NCBI GenBank assembly: GCA_019359035.1
Contig: JAHHIC010000074.1
Location: 1-64,000 of the forward strand
Reading direction: 5' to 3'
DNA: 64,000 bases
From: Scytonematopsis contorta HA4267-MV1
Lineage (GTDB): Bacteria; Cyanobacteriota; Cyanobacteriia; Cyanobacteriales; Nostocaceae
Position numbers and translations under genes: made by a program. Shown here in pieces: positions 16,601-25,930 of the stretch. Numbering within the stretch: position 1 is the first letter of the stretch; each line of letters opens with the position of its first letter. The notes beneath the pieces are model-generated. The model searched no databases. It was not told where the DNA came from and worked only from the letters and a program-made list of their open reading frames with translations.

Positions 16601-19234
16601 TTATTGTGGTAGTGCCTTAATTTGTAGTAAGTCTAATCCTTGTTCAAAAATTTCATTGATAGGTAACATACGACCATCTTCAGTCATAAACTTATGGTCT
16701 TTTGTTGCCTTAATTATTGAACCATCTTCTAATATATATTCAAATACCTCTTGTTGACCACGATTATGCCATTGAGCTATAGGTTGACTGTAGAGATTGC
16801 CATTGCTATCAACAGAAAATACTGTACACTCAATTTGTTTCTCAACAATTTCACCGATAGGTAAAAAACCATATTCGAGTGTCAGAATATCTGTATCATA
16901 ACTCAAGCAGTATTCGGCGAATTTTAACATTTGCTCAAATAAATCATCTGCAACCTTTCTTTGTACCCCATTTTTAGCAGAACCATCAACAAATTTTTCT
17001 CGCTGCTTTTTCATTTCATCAACTTTCTTTTTACCCATTGCACGTCTAAGTAAATCGGCTTGTGCAAGGGTATACCCAGCCATATCTTGAGCAATTTTCA
17101 TGATTTGCTCTTGATACACCATAATTCCGTATGTTTCGTCTAAAATTGGCTCTAAAACTTTGTCTTCATAATCTATTTGTTCTCGTCCATGTTTACGGTT
17201 AATAAATTTGGGAATTAATCCAGCATCCAAAGGACCTGGACGGTAAAGCGCTAAAATAGAAGAAATATCTTCGATATTAGAAGGCTTCAAATCGCGTACA
17301 ATTTGTTTCATCCCCGATGATTCTAACTGAAATACACCTTCTAAATTACCTGCTTCCAAAAGAGCATAAGTTTTTCTGACATCTTCTGGAAGTTTTATAT
17401 TTTCTCCACCTTTTGCTAATATTTTTTGTGCTTTTCTTTCATCTGTAGTTAGTTGATATGGGTCGATTTTAACTCCTTCTTTTTTCTCGACTAAATCAAT
17501 AGCCTTTTGAATCATGGTCAAGTTTTTTAGCCCCAGAAAGTCCATTTTTAATAAACCCACGGAGTCTAAATCTTCCATGTAATATTGAGTAATCACCGAA
17601 CCGTCGTTATTTTTTTGCAAAGGAACTATTTCATCAATGGGTTCAGCGGAAATCACCACACCTGCAGCATGAACTCCAAAAGTTTTGTTTGTTCCTTCAA
17701 TACGTATTGCCATATCTATCCAGTGACGGACTGCGGGGTCATTGTCATATTTTTCTTTAAACTCCGGTGCTGGAGTTTTTTCAGAAACCATCACATCTAA
17801 CTTAGTTGGTTTACCCCGCGAAACAGGAATTAATTTTGCCATTTTGTCAGCATCACTGTAAGGAACACCTAACACTCTGGCAACATCTTTCAATACCGCT
17901 TTGGAAGTCATGCGGTTAAAAGTAATAATTTGAGCTACTCTATCTTCACCATATTTATCAGTAACATAATCAATAACTTTATCGCGTTGTTCTATACAGA
18001 AATCTGTATCAATATCAGGCATAGATTTCCGCTCTGGATTCAAAAATCTTTCAAATAATAATCCATGATGTACAGGGTCAATGTTTGTGATTCCCATACA
18101 ATATGCAACTAAAGAACCCGCAGCCGAACCACGACCTGGACCAACAGGTATATCATTTTTTCGTGCAAAATTGATGTAGTCCCACACAATTAAAAAGTAG
18201 GTGGAGAACCCCATCTGTTGAAGCATTTTTAATTCATACTCTAATCTTTCCTTGTAAACTTGTTCAATTTCATTCCGATTTTTACGATTTAATTTTTCTA
18301 ATAGTCCTTGCCAAGCAAGTTCTTCCACATAAGTATCTGGTGTATGACCTGCTGGAATTGGATAACTAGGTATTTTGGCATCACCTAAAACACTATATGG
18401 TTCAACTTTATCAGCAACTTCTGAGGTATTTTCTATTGCTTCTTCTATTACATCTTCTGGTAAATGGTCGCGAAATAATAAACGCATTTCATCAGCAGAT
18501 TTTAGATATTCTGTCCCGGTATAGCGCATCCGGTCATCTTCAAAAACTTTTTTATTTGTCTGAATGCATAATAGTGCATCATGGGATTCAACATCGAAAC
18601 AAGAAGTGTAATGGGAATCATTAGTTGCGATAATTTTTATTCCCAACTCCTGTGCAATTCTAACTATTTCCACATTTACAATTCGGTCTTGTGGAAAACC
18701 GTGGTCTTGAATTTCTAAATAATAATCCTCACCAAATACTTCTTTATACCAACTAGCAACTCTTCTTGCAGCTTCTAGCTTTCCACTCATAATTGCTTGC
18801 GGTACTTCCCCACCTAAACAAGCACTAGTAACAATTAAACCTTCACGATACTGTTTTAATAAATCTTTATTGATACAAGGACGCGAAAAAATTCCTTTAC
18901 CTTGTACACCTTTAAGATGTGATACAGAAGTTAACTTAACTAAATTTTTGTAACCTTTCGTATTTTTTGCTAAAACAATCTGATGATATTTAGGACGACG
19001 CTCTTGTTTCGTCACATCACCGTTAATAACATACATTTCATTCCCAATAATTGGCTTAATATTCTTACCACGACAGGTTTTTAGCAACTCCACAGCACCA
19101 TACATCACACCGTGGTCAGTCAGAGCAATTGCCTCCATACCCAAATGTTGAGCACGGTCAATTAAATCAGGTAATTGACTAGCACCATCGAGGAGACTAT
19201 AGTCGCTATGAATGTGCAAGTGAACAAAAGGCAT
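16601..19234 (-). CDS. dnaE: DNA polymerase III alpha subunit, N-terminal half with split N-intein
   Basis: The 877-residue product is the first half of the replicative polymerase. It has a PHP domain ([14 protein letters not shown] near the N-terminus), then the polymerase core with catalytic PDIDTDFC and the [16 protein letters not shown] motif. At residue 776 the extein stops at KFAEY and a 102-residue N-intein begins [14 protein letters not shown], with block [13 protein letters not shown], ending IKALPQ. It closely resembles the Nostoc DnaE split intein. A DnaE-C gene with the C-intein must lie elsewhere; trans-splicing joins the halves. The exported DsbA-like gene follows 2 bp later. 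Confidence 0.97.
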   Translation of the reverse strand: MPFVHLHIHSDYSLLDGASQLPDLIDRAQHLGMEAIALTDHGVMYGAVELLKTCRGKNIKPIIGNEMYVINGDVTKQERRPKYHQIVLAKNTKGYKNLVKLTSVSHLKGVQGKGIFSRPCINKDLLKQYREGLIVTSACLGGEVPQAIMSGKLEAARRVASWYKEVFGEDYYLEIQDHGFPQDRIVNVEIVRIAQELGIKIIATNDSHYTSCFDVESHDALLCIQTNKKVFEDDRMRYTGTEYLKSADEMRLLFRDHLPEDVIEEAIENTSEVADKVEPYSVLGDAKIPSYPIPAGHTPDTYVEELAWQGLLEKLNRKNRNEIEQVYKERLEYELKMLQQMGFSTYFLIVWDYINFARKNDIPVGPGRGSAAGSLVAYCMGITNIDPVHHGLLFERFLNPERKSMPDIDTDFCIEQRDKVIDYVTDKYGEDRVAQIITFNRMTSKAVLKDVARVLGVPYSDADKMAKLIPVSRGKPTKLDVMVSEKTPAPEFKEKYDNDPAVRHWIDMAIRIEGTNKTFGVHAAGVVISAEPIDEIVPLQKNNDGSVITQYYMEDLDSVGLLKMDFLGLKNLTMIQKAIDLVEKKEGVKIDPYQLTTDERKAQKILAKGGENIKLPEDVRKTYALLEAGNLEGVFQLESSGMKQIVRDLKPSNIEDISSILALYRPGPLDAGLIPKFINRKHGREQIDYEDKVLEPILDETYGIMVYQEQIMKIAQDMAGYTLAQADLLRRAMGKKKVDEMKKQREKFVDGSAKNGVQRKVADDLFEQMLKFAEYCLSYDTDILTLEYGFLPIGEIVEKQIECTVFSVDSNGNLYSQPIAQWHNRGQQEVFEYILEDGSIIKATKDHKFMTEDGRMLPINEIFEQGLDLLQIKALPQ
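16604..16909 (-). other. Split DnaE N-intein coding segment
   Basis: This segment encodes the 102-residue IntN from Cys776 to the stop. Cys1 of the intein is the TGC codon at 16909-16907, just after the extein EY. The block-[10 protein letters not shown] and block-B TKDHKF motifs are intact, so first-step N-S acyl shift chemistry should be possible. Length matches the well-studied Npu DnaE IntN. Confidence 0.95.
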
Positions 19235-19429
19235 AATATTTAGCTAAAACGAACAAACAACACATCAGAGACATCCTAAAAAAGATGACCGCTGAAAATG
19301 TAATGGTATTCTAACCCAACCAACCGATAACCCATCCGTTACATCCGTTCATAATCCGTTGCAGAATCCGGAATTAAAAGTCCCCAAGTTGATGATTAAA
19401 TAATCACATTGCCACAATTGGATTTAGTA

Positions 19430-20722
19430 ATGAAGCAAGCAGAAAGTATAAATTCGCCAGAAAAACAGCCAGAAGATAAACAGGGTCTTTGGTGGCAAAA
19501 AATACCTTTAACTGGACAAATACTGATTGCCCTGATTTTTGCCATTATTGTAGGCATTGCACTTGGCGCAGGAAATCCAAGTCCCACAAATGCAGCTTTG
19601 ATAAATAATCTCGCAGTACCTTCAGAGTTAATACTTAGAGCGTTGAAAGCTTTAGCTACACCATTAATCTTAGTTGCTGTACTGCACACTTTTTTGACTA
19701 CGAATATTCCCGGTACAGCAGGACGAAAATTAGCAGCATTGCTTCTTACGAATACAACCGTAGCAATTTTGATAGGACTTTTAGTTGCCAATATTGTACG
19801 TCCAGGTACTTGGGGACGTTTAATAGCACCAGAAGGAGCTCAAGCAGTAACTCAAGCAAACCTTGACCCCTGGGGGCTAGTTAAAGATGCTGTACCCGAA
19901 TCTATTTTAAAACCGTTGGTGGATAATAACGTTATCCAACTAATTGTGATTGCTCTCAGCTTAGGAATTGTCCTACGTGCCATTAAATCAGAAATGATTG
20001 CCCAAGACAAAACGGACTATAAACCAATAGAACAAATAATTGGAATCTTATTTGAGTGCGTTATCCGCGTTTTAAACTGGGTAATTTGCTTAGTCCCTTT
20101 AGCAGTATTTGGTATAGTCGCAAAAACAATTGCCAAAGAAGGCTTTGCGCCATTTCAATCATTATTTGCCTTTATTTTAGCGGTATTATTAGCACTTTTC
20201 TTACAAGCCTGCTACTACCTAACACGAGTAAAACTTCAATCTTGGGTAAAACCCATAGATTTTTTAAAAGGTGGTACAGATGCATTTTTAACTGCATTTT
20301 CCACTTCTTCTTCCGGTGCAACAATGCCAGTTACTTTCGAGGTTTTGCAACAAAAAATCGGTTTACGAGAATCATCAGCGGCTTTAGGAGCATTAGTGGG
20401 GGCTAATTTTAATAACGATGGTACAGCTCTTTATGAAGCAATGTCTGCGCTATTTATCTCTCAAGTTCTAGGACTGCATTTGAATTTAGGTCAGCAATTT
20501 ATAGTAGTTTTGACATCAATTTTTGCCTCTGTGGGTGCAGCAAACATTCCCAATGCGGGACTCGTAACCATGACATTAGTGTTTACTTCCGTAGGCTTAC
20601 CTACACAATATATAGCGGTATTAGTTACTGTAGACTGGTTTTTAGACCGTTGTCGTACCGCAATTAACGTTATGGGGGATATGACCGTAAGTACTTTGTT
20701 GGATGGTAAAAAACCCCAATAG
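19430..20722 (+). CDS. Dicarboxylate/amino acid:cation symporter
   Basis: A DAACS-family (GltP/DctA-like) secondary transporter of 430 residues with about eight membrane segments and two re-entrant loops. The family signatures are present: the serine-rich hairpin TAFSTSSSGATMPVTF and NNDGTALYEAMSALFISQ, where most homologues have NMDGTA. It probably takes up glutamate, aspartate or C4-dicarboxylates with Na+ or H+. The frame also opens at a TTG (19409), but the ATG at 19430 is more likely. It is divergent from dnaE. Confidence 0.92.
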   Translation: MKQAESINSPEKQPEDKQGLWWQKIPLTGQILIALIFAIIVGIALGAGNPSPTNAALINNLAVPSELILRALKALATPLILVAVLHTFLTTNIPGTAGRKLAALLLTNTTVAILIGLLVANIVRPGTWGRLIAPEGAQAVTQANLDPWGLVKDAVPESILKPLVDNNVIQLIVIALSLGIVLRAIKSEMIAQDKTDYKPIEQIIGILFECVIRVLNWVICLVPLAVFGIVAKTIAKEGFAPFQSLFAFILAVLLALFLQACYYLTRVKLQSWVKPIDFLKGGTDAFLTAFSTSSSGATMPVTFEVLQQKIGLRESSAALGALVGANFNNDGTALYEAMSALFISQVLGLHLNLGQQFIVVLTSIFASVGAANIPNAGLVTMTLVFTSVGLPTQYIAVLVTVDWFLDRCRTAINVMGDMTVSTLLDGKKPQ

Positions 20723-20789
20723 TAAATGGCTGATGGCTAATTGCTAATTGGTATTTACTATTAGCCATTCTTTATGCCAATAATATTGT

Positions 20790-20981
20790 TCAACTATGGT
20801 AAGGCCCTTTTGCGTCGTATTGTCTCGTAAGGCACCGCTCTAGAAGTCCTATCCGATACATATAAGCAAAGCGACGGGGATTCAATATTAGTCTTGTCTC
20901 ACGACCAAATAGCGGCTGATTAAGATACTGCCAAAAAGGGAACTTAATTTTTGTCTTATCAGGAGTCTGTTCTAGAGTCAT
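20790..20981 (-). CDS. Small hypothetical protein
   Basis: A 63-residue frame starting MTLEQTPDKTKIKFPF and rich in aromatic and basic residues (NPRRFAYMYRIGLLERC). The longer frame, from 21056, adds 25 less convincing residues. I do not recognise it. Composition is protein-like and no overlapping gene competes for the region, but no Shine-Dalgarno is visible. Confidence 0.4.
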   Translation of the reverse strand: MTLEQTPDKTKIKFPFWQYLNQPLFGRETRLILNPRRFAYMYRIGLLERCLTRQYDAKGPYHS

Positions 20982-21396
20982 AGGAGGTGCAAAATACAAT
21001 ACAAACGTTATGGAACTACTGAATTCATAGTTAAACCTTACACAATCTATATTCAATTGTCCTTGTCAGAATTGCGGAAACTTTTCAAAAAATTTACGCC
21101 ACATTTGCAGACACCTTATCCTAGTAATTGTTCCCAATTAAGGAAAAGTTAAATTATTGATTTTCGATTTTAAATTATACGCTTTTTATCTGTATGTATC
21201 TTATATTACTTGACTAGCCTCTTTATAAAATAAATATAATTATTGCCGAAAAATTCATTTTTGCACATGTTTCAACGCAACACGTGTAATACGTGTTACA
21301 CAAGATGAATCATAAATTAGTGCTATAAAAGTGTTAACATAATAGTATAAATAGCGGACAAACAATAAAATAATAATATATGCACATTTAATAATG

Positions 21397-21634
21397 TAGA
21401 GACGCGATATATTCCGTTTCTACGTTGTTAATACCAGACGCGATATATTAGACGCGATATACCAGACGCGATATATTAGACGCGATATACAGCAGTTTAC
21501 AGGTAAATGAGGTACATAGGTTTAATGTCAAACTCTTGTGGGGTGGGCATCCTTGCCCGCCCGATTGTACTTCAATAATTAGAAATTAGCTGTATTAGAC
21601 GCGATATATTAGACGCGATAAATCGCGTCTCTAC
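21397..21634. repeat. Palindrome-rich intergenic region (GACGCGATATATT and GTGGGGTGGGC families)
   Basis: Several GACGCGATATAT/GACGCGATAAATCGCGTC half- and full-palindromes occur at 21400-21490 and 21598-21632. A separate palindrome, TGTGGGGTGGGCATCC with TTGCCCGCCC, is at 21538-21562. These fill most of the gap 21057-21648 between a small hypothetical gene and the end of flv1. No gene is visible in that gap. Confidence 0.85.
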
Positions 21635-21648
21635 ATCATTTGTTATGG

Positions 21649-23385
21649 CTAATAACCAGTGCCAGATTTACGATGATGAACAGCAGTCATCGCATTCGGT
21701 TTCATTAATTTACCGTTATCAACAGTGGCATAAATCAACCAGTGGTCACCACACTCCATACGTTGATTCACGGAACATTCCAAATATGCTAAAGCGTCAT
21801 TGATAACAATACAGCCATTATCGGCAGTTTCTGTGGAGAAATTTTTAAATCTGTCTTCCCCAGGGGCAAAGTTTTTACGGAAATGCCGCATGTAATCTTG
21901 ATAATTATCTTCACCCAAAATATTTAAAACAAATTTACCACCAGAATGCATTAGAGATTCTATAGCTCTCTCCTTTGCAACAGCAACTGTCAGACCAGGT
22001 GGGCTAAAAGTTGCTTGAGAGACCCAAGAAGCCATCATCCCAGTAGAAATATCACCCTGTTTAGCGGTGAGGACACATAGTGAACCGACTACTCGACCCA
22101 TTGCTTGTTCTACAAGAGTTGCAGGTTGTTGGGGTAAACGTTGAGTTCTGGCTTTTCTTAATAATTGAGCAAAGTCAGTACCAATTTCTTCACAAAGTTT
22201 TAAATCGCTATCTGTGGGTTTAAATTTTACCTTTAAAGTATCGAAACCCATACGGTGTCCTGCGTCTCTAAGCTTACCTTCGATTAAATCAAAGGCTTCA
22301 CCACTCCAGCCATATGAACCAAACACACCCGCGAGTTTTGTATTGTCACTCAGGGATAATACTATACCCAATGCTGTGTGGATTGGTGTAGGAGCATGAC
22401 CTCCAATAGTTGGAGAACCAATAATAAAACCATCTGCCTTTTCTAAAGCGGCACGTATTTGCTCTGGTTGTACAGATTCACAGTTAATGGATTCAACAGC
22501 AACTCCACCTTTAGTTAAACCAAGAGCAATAGCATGAGCTAAGGTAGCAGTATTGCCATAAGCAGAAGCGTAAAGTAAAGCAACACTAACTTCTCGACAA
22601 GCTTGAGTTCGGCTCCATTGTTCATAAGAATTGGTCAATTCCGTCAAGCCATAACGAATTAATGGCCCGTGACCAACACCATACATTCTTACTTGATATG
22701 AAGAAAGTTTATTTAGAGCTACCTGTACTTGTGGAGCATCAGGAGCCAAAAGACAATCATAGTAATAACGTTGGTCTTCTTTTAACTTAGTCCAATCTTC
22801 ATCAAAAAATTCATCCCCACAAACATGAGAAGCAAAAAGCTTATCAGTGTAAAGAATTTGTGTTTGTCGGTCGTAAGTACACAAAGCTTCTGGCCAGCGT
22901 GCAGTGGGAGTGGTGATAAATTGTAAAACATGACCCTGACCTAAATCTAAGGTTTCTCCTCCCTCGACAACAAGTACTTTTAAATCTGTATCAGAAAATG
23001 CCAGACGTAAATTAGCTTCTGTAGAAGAAGTACATACAAAAGTTACTTGAGGTGCAAGTTCTAAAAGAGATTTTAAAGTAGTTAATCGGTTAGGGTTAAA
23101 GTGTTGAATAATTACATAATCTAATTTGCCGAAATCAATACATTGTCGTAATGCTCTTAAATAAATTTCCGTAAAAGTTTCTGGAGGTGGGTCAGTAATT
23201 GCACTTTTATCAGATTGAATTAGATAGGAATTAGAAGTAGTTCCTTTGGATAACGCATATTCAATTTCAAACCGCAGACGAGTCCAACTACGCGCTCTTA
23301 ATGCCCTAGTGTTGGTTGCAAATGATATAACTTGAACATCACGAGGTTGAGTTTCTGTCATAGGTGTTGGAGCAGGTGTAAGCAT
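21649..23385 (-). CDS. flv1: Flavodiiron protein, Flv1-type
   Basis: The domain order is metallo-beta-lactamase-like (about 30-265), flavodoxin (about 268-405, with SVALLYASAYGNTATLA) and flavin reductase (about 425-578). In the diiron pocket the usual HxExDH is QHFNPNR and the LHWPD His is Arg (ARWPEA). The canonical ligands are therefore lost, as in cyanobacterial Flv1/Flv2. Flv1 works with Flv3 as a hetero-oligomer in electron transfer from photosystem I to O2. flv3 lies 217 bp upstream on the same strand. The adjacent arrangement resembles the heterocyst-type flv1B-flv3B pair, but this is inference. Confidence 0.9.
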   Translation of the reverse strand: MLTPAPTPMTETQPRDVQVISFATNTRALRARSWTRLRFEIEYALSKGTTSNSYLIQSDKSAITDPPPETFTEIYLRALRQCIDFGKLDYVIIQHFNPNRLTTLKSLLELAPQVTFVCTSSTEANLRLAFSDTDLKVLVVEGGETLDLGQGHVLQFITTPTARWPEALCTYDRQTQILYTDKLFASHVCGDEFFDEDWTKLKEDQRYYYDCLLAPDAPQVQVALNKLSSYQVRMYGVGHGPLIRYGLTELTNSYEQWSRTQACREVSVALLYASAYGNTATLAHAIALGLTKGGVAVESINCESVQPEQIRAALEKADGFIIGSPTIGGHAPTPIHTALGIVLSLSDNTKLAGVFGSYGWSGEAFDLIEGKLRDAGHRMGFDTLKVKFKPTDSDLKLCEEIGTDFAQLLRKARTQRLPQQPATLVEQAMGRVVGSLCVLTAKQGDISTGMMASWVSQATFSPPGLTVAVAKERAIESLMHSGGKFVLNILGEDNYQDYMRHFRKNFAPGEDRFKNFSTETADNGCIVINDALAYLECSVNQRMECGDHWLIYATVDNGKLMKPNAMTAVHHRKSGTGY

Positions 23386-23397
23386 AGATTTGATAAT

Positions 23398-23600
23398 TGT
23401 TGATTGTTAACTGATGACTGATGACTGTTGACTGAATAACTGTTGACTGTTGACTGAATAACTGTTGACTGAATAACTGTTGTTAGTGCTTAGTTGCTGT
23501 TTATTATTGTTCCAATGACAACATTTAAGACTCTATAACAAACAGTCAGCAGTCAACAATCAACAGTCAACAGTCAGCAGTCAACAGTCAACATTCAACA
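23398..23600. repeat. Inverted pair of TGTTGACTG heptamer-type arrays between flv3 and flv1
   Basis: From 23398 to ~23482 the motif TGTTGACTG/GAATAACTG recurs. From 23541 to 23600 the reverse complement CAACAGTCAACAGTCAGC recurs. The two arrays face each other across ~58 bp, so a transcript running from flv3 into flv1 could form a long stem-loop between the cistrons. Confidence 0.85.
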
Positions 23601-23602
23601 GA

Positions 23603-25321
23603 TTAATAATAATTACCAAGTTTGCGATGACGAACAGCAGTTAAACCATCAATTTTGGAAACACGACCTTCTGAAACTCCACAATATAAAATGAAGTGGT
23701 CGCTACATTCCATAACGTTGAGAATTTCGCATTCTAGGTATGCTAAAGCATCCAATAAAATGGGAGAACCATTCTCTGCTGGTTTAATTTTTACTCCTGC
23801 AAATCTGTCTGTTCCTGGTAATAAACGTTTGAGGAATTGTTTTTTCAGTTCTTTGTAATTGCCTTCTTCTAATACATTTAAAACAAATGTATCACCAACT
23901 TGCATAAAAGGTTCAACAGCACGGTCTTTTGCAACAGCAACAGTCAGTCCTAAGGGTTGAATACTTGCTTGTATTACCCAAGAAGCGAGCATTGCACTTC
24001 TGTTTTCACCTTTTTTACAGGTGATAATGTAGAGTCCACTACTCAGACGACCTAAGGCTTTATCTAGGTTTGCGTCATTCGACTTACGCAATTTTGTATT
24101 ACGTTCCTGACTGAGCTGTTCTCCCATATTTGTGCCAGCTTCTTCACACTGTTCGTATGTAGCTGCACTTGGGGTTGCCTTTATTTTTATAGTTGGGAAG
24201 GCTTCTTTCAATCCCAATGCCATAAATTTCTGACGTACACTGTCTATAGGCTCGTCATCATCACCGTAAGATTCATAAAATCCTATTACTTGCTTGTCTT
24301 GAGCAACAGCAAGAATGGTACTAATAGAGTTTTGACCAGCTTTATCTTTACTCGGTGGCATCCCGATAATAATACCTGCTGCTCTACCTAGCAATTCCTG
24401 GATTTCAGTATTCTCTACGGACTTCATGTCCACCATTTCTACCCCTAGTCCAGTTTTTTGCAGACCGTGAGAAAGCGATAATGCTAAACGGTCGCTATTT
24501 CCGTAACCAGAGAAATAGAATAAGGCAACAGTAGTTTCTGCTTTAACTTGTTTGTTACTCCAAGCACGGTAGCATTCGGTAAGAACATCCAGATGATGAT
24601 ATAGTAAAGGACCATGCCCGTTGGCAATGATGCGAACTTTACCAACGTCACCCATCTTGTTCATTGCATTTAGCAAGGAGCGAGAGTTGGGACCCATCAA
24701 ACAATCATAATAAAACCTGAAATCCGGTTCTATTGCTTCCAAGTTTTCATCAAAAGTACTATCGCTGCAATAGTGCATCCCAAAAGCATCACAAGTGAAT
24801 ACTACTTGGGTTTGATGGTCATAGCTAAAAATAGTATCGGGCCAGTGTAAATTCGGAGCGCTGATGAATTCTATGTCGTGTCCTTGACCTAAATCTACAC
24901 GGTCACCACTTTTAACTACCCGCTTTGAAAAGGGCTGGTGAACCATGTTTTCGAGAAACTGCAGTGCAACTTTAGACGCTAAAACAGTAGCTTGCGGTGC
25001 TAATTTTAATACCTCACCTACTAAACCACTATGGTCTGGTTCAGTGTGGCTCACAATAATGTAGTCGATTTTCTTTGGGTCTACTAACCCCTTAAGTGTG
25101 TCTAAATACAACTGACGAAACTTGACATGAGATGTATCCACCAAGGCAATTTTGTCAGCTTGAATTAAATAGGAATTGTAAGTAGTCCCATTTTGCAATC
25201 CGAATTCAATATCGAAGCGGTCTCTGTCCCAATCCAGAGAACGAATTGCTGTCGTTTCCGGAGCAATTTCGACGGTCTGAATCGTTAGACGTTTCTGCGC
25301 GTTCTCTGTGAGCGCTACCAT
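23603..25321 (-). CDS. flv3: Flavodiiron protein, Flv3-type
   Basis: A 572-residue three-domain flavodiiron protein. Canonical diiron ligands are present: SHTEPDHSG (H, E, D, H), LHWPD, FTCDAFGMH and NGHGPLLYHH. The flavodoxin domain begins TTVALFYFSGYGNSDRLA and the flavin reductase domain begins LDKALGRLSSGLYIITCKKG. This is the catalytic-site-bearing partner of Flv1 in NADPH/ferredoxin-linked O2 reduction. It is the upstream gene of the pair, separated from flv1 by inverted short repeats. Confidence 0.92.
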   Translation of the reverse strand: MVALTENAQKRLTIQTVEIAPETTAIRSLDWDRDRFDIEFGLQNGTTYNSYLIQADKIALVDTSHVKFRQLYLDTLKGLVDPKKIDYIIVSHTEPDHSGLVGEVLKLAPQATVLASKVALQFLENMVHQPFSKRVVKSGDRVDLGQGHDIEFISAPNLHWPDTIFSYDHQTQVVFTCDAFGMHYCSDSTFDENLEAIEPDFRFYYDCLMGPNSRSLLNAMNKMGDVGKVRIIANGHGPLLYHHLDVLTECYRAWSNKQVKAETTVALFYFSGYGNSDRLALSLSHGLQKTGLGVEMVDMKSVENTEIQELLGRAAGIIIGMPPSKDKAGQNSISTILAVAQDKQVIGFYESYGDDDEPIDSVRQKFMALGLKEAFPTIKIKATPSAATYEQCEEAGTNMGEQLSQERNTKLRKSNDANLDKALGRLSSGLYIITCKKGENRSAMLASWVIQASIQPLGLTVAVAKDRAVEPFMQVGDTFVLNVLEEGNYKELKKQFLKRLLPGTDRFAGVKIKPAENGSPILLDALAYLECEILNVMECSDHFILYCGVSEGRVSKIDGLTAVRHRKLGNYY

Positions 25322-25618
25322 ATTTTATTCTTTTGAACTCAACTAGTAGTTTCCCTCTTGATTCTGCCTATAAAGTTTTATTAATGTTGTAGCTTTAGGC
25401 AGTTTTAGTAAAAAAATAAGTGTAGTGAAATTTACAGCTTTTTATATTATTTATACTAGTTAACTGCTAGATATTCTTGGTCGGTTGATACTCATTTCTC
25501 CAACCAAATATGATTTTGTGACACTTTAATAGAAACTTTCTGTAAGTTTTGGACTTTTACGACACTTCTTTAAAAGGGTATTTATAAATAAAAAACTAAA
25601 CATTATTTATACCACAAG

Positions 25619-25783
25619 CCAGGGAATAAATTCCCCGTCTAAAAGCTAAAATCCTCTAAAAGAGGATTAAATAATACATTACAAATAAATATTTTTGCAA
25701 ATATTTTAAATTTGCAAAAATATCAATCATTATTAGTTCTCTTTAGAGAACTTTAGCTTTTAGACAGGGAATTTATTCCCTGG
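25619..25783. mobile_element. Nested-palindrome element, copy B (MITE-like)
   Basis: A 165-bp element with the same arms as copy A: an outer CCAGGGAATAAATTCCCCG, inner ATCCTCTAAAAGAGGAT, and a reverse-complement right arm ending ATTTATTCCCTGG. The centre is unrelated to the other copies and holds its own palindrome (ATATTTTTGCAAAT pairing with ATTTGCAAAAATAT). It lies in the 609-bp gap between flv3 and the HEAT/NACHT gene. No coding capacity. Confidence 0.85.
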
Positions 25784-25868
25784 CTTGTCTTGTCTGGCTT
25801 GTCTTGTCTGGCTTGTCTTGTCTGGCTTGTCTGGCTTGTCTGGCTTGTCTGGCTTGTCTACCTTGTCA
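25780..25868. repeat. CTGGCTTGT-type tandem array
   Basis: Units CTGGCTTGTCTTGT (three) followed by CTGGCTTGT (about four) continue straight out of the right end of nested-palindrome copy B, whose terminal CTGG begins the first unit. The array stops at CTACCTTGTC, about 65 bp before the 3' end of the HEAT/NACHT gene. Confidence 0.9.
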
Positions 25869-25930
25869 TATAAATGATGGTCTTAATATTTTATTTGCAA
25901 ACATATTCTAAAACAGAAGCATCTCAAGTT

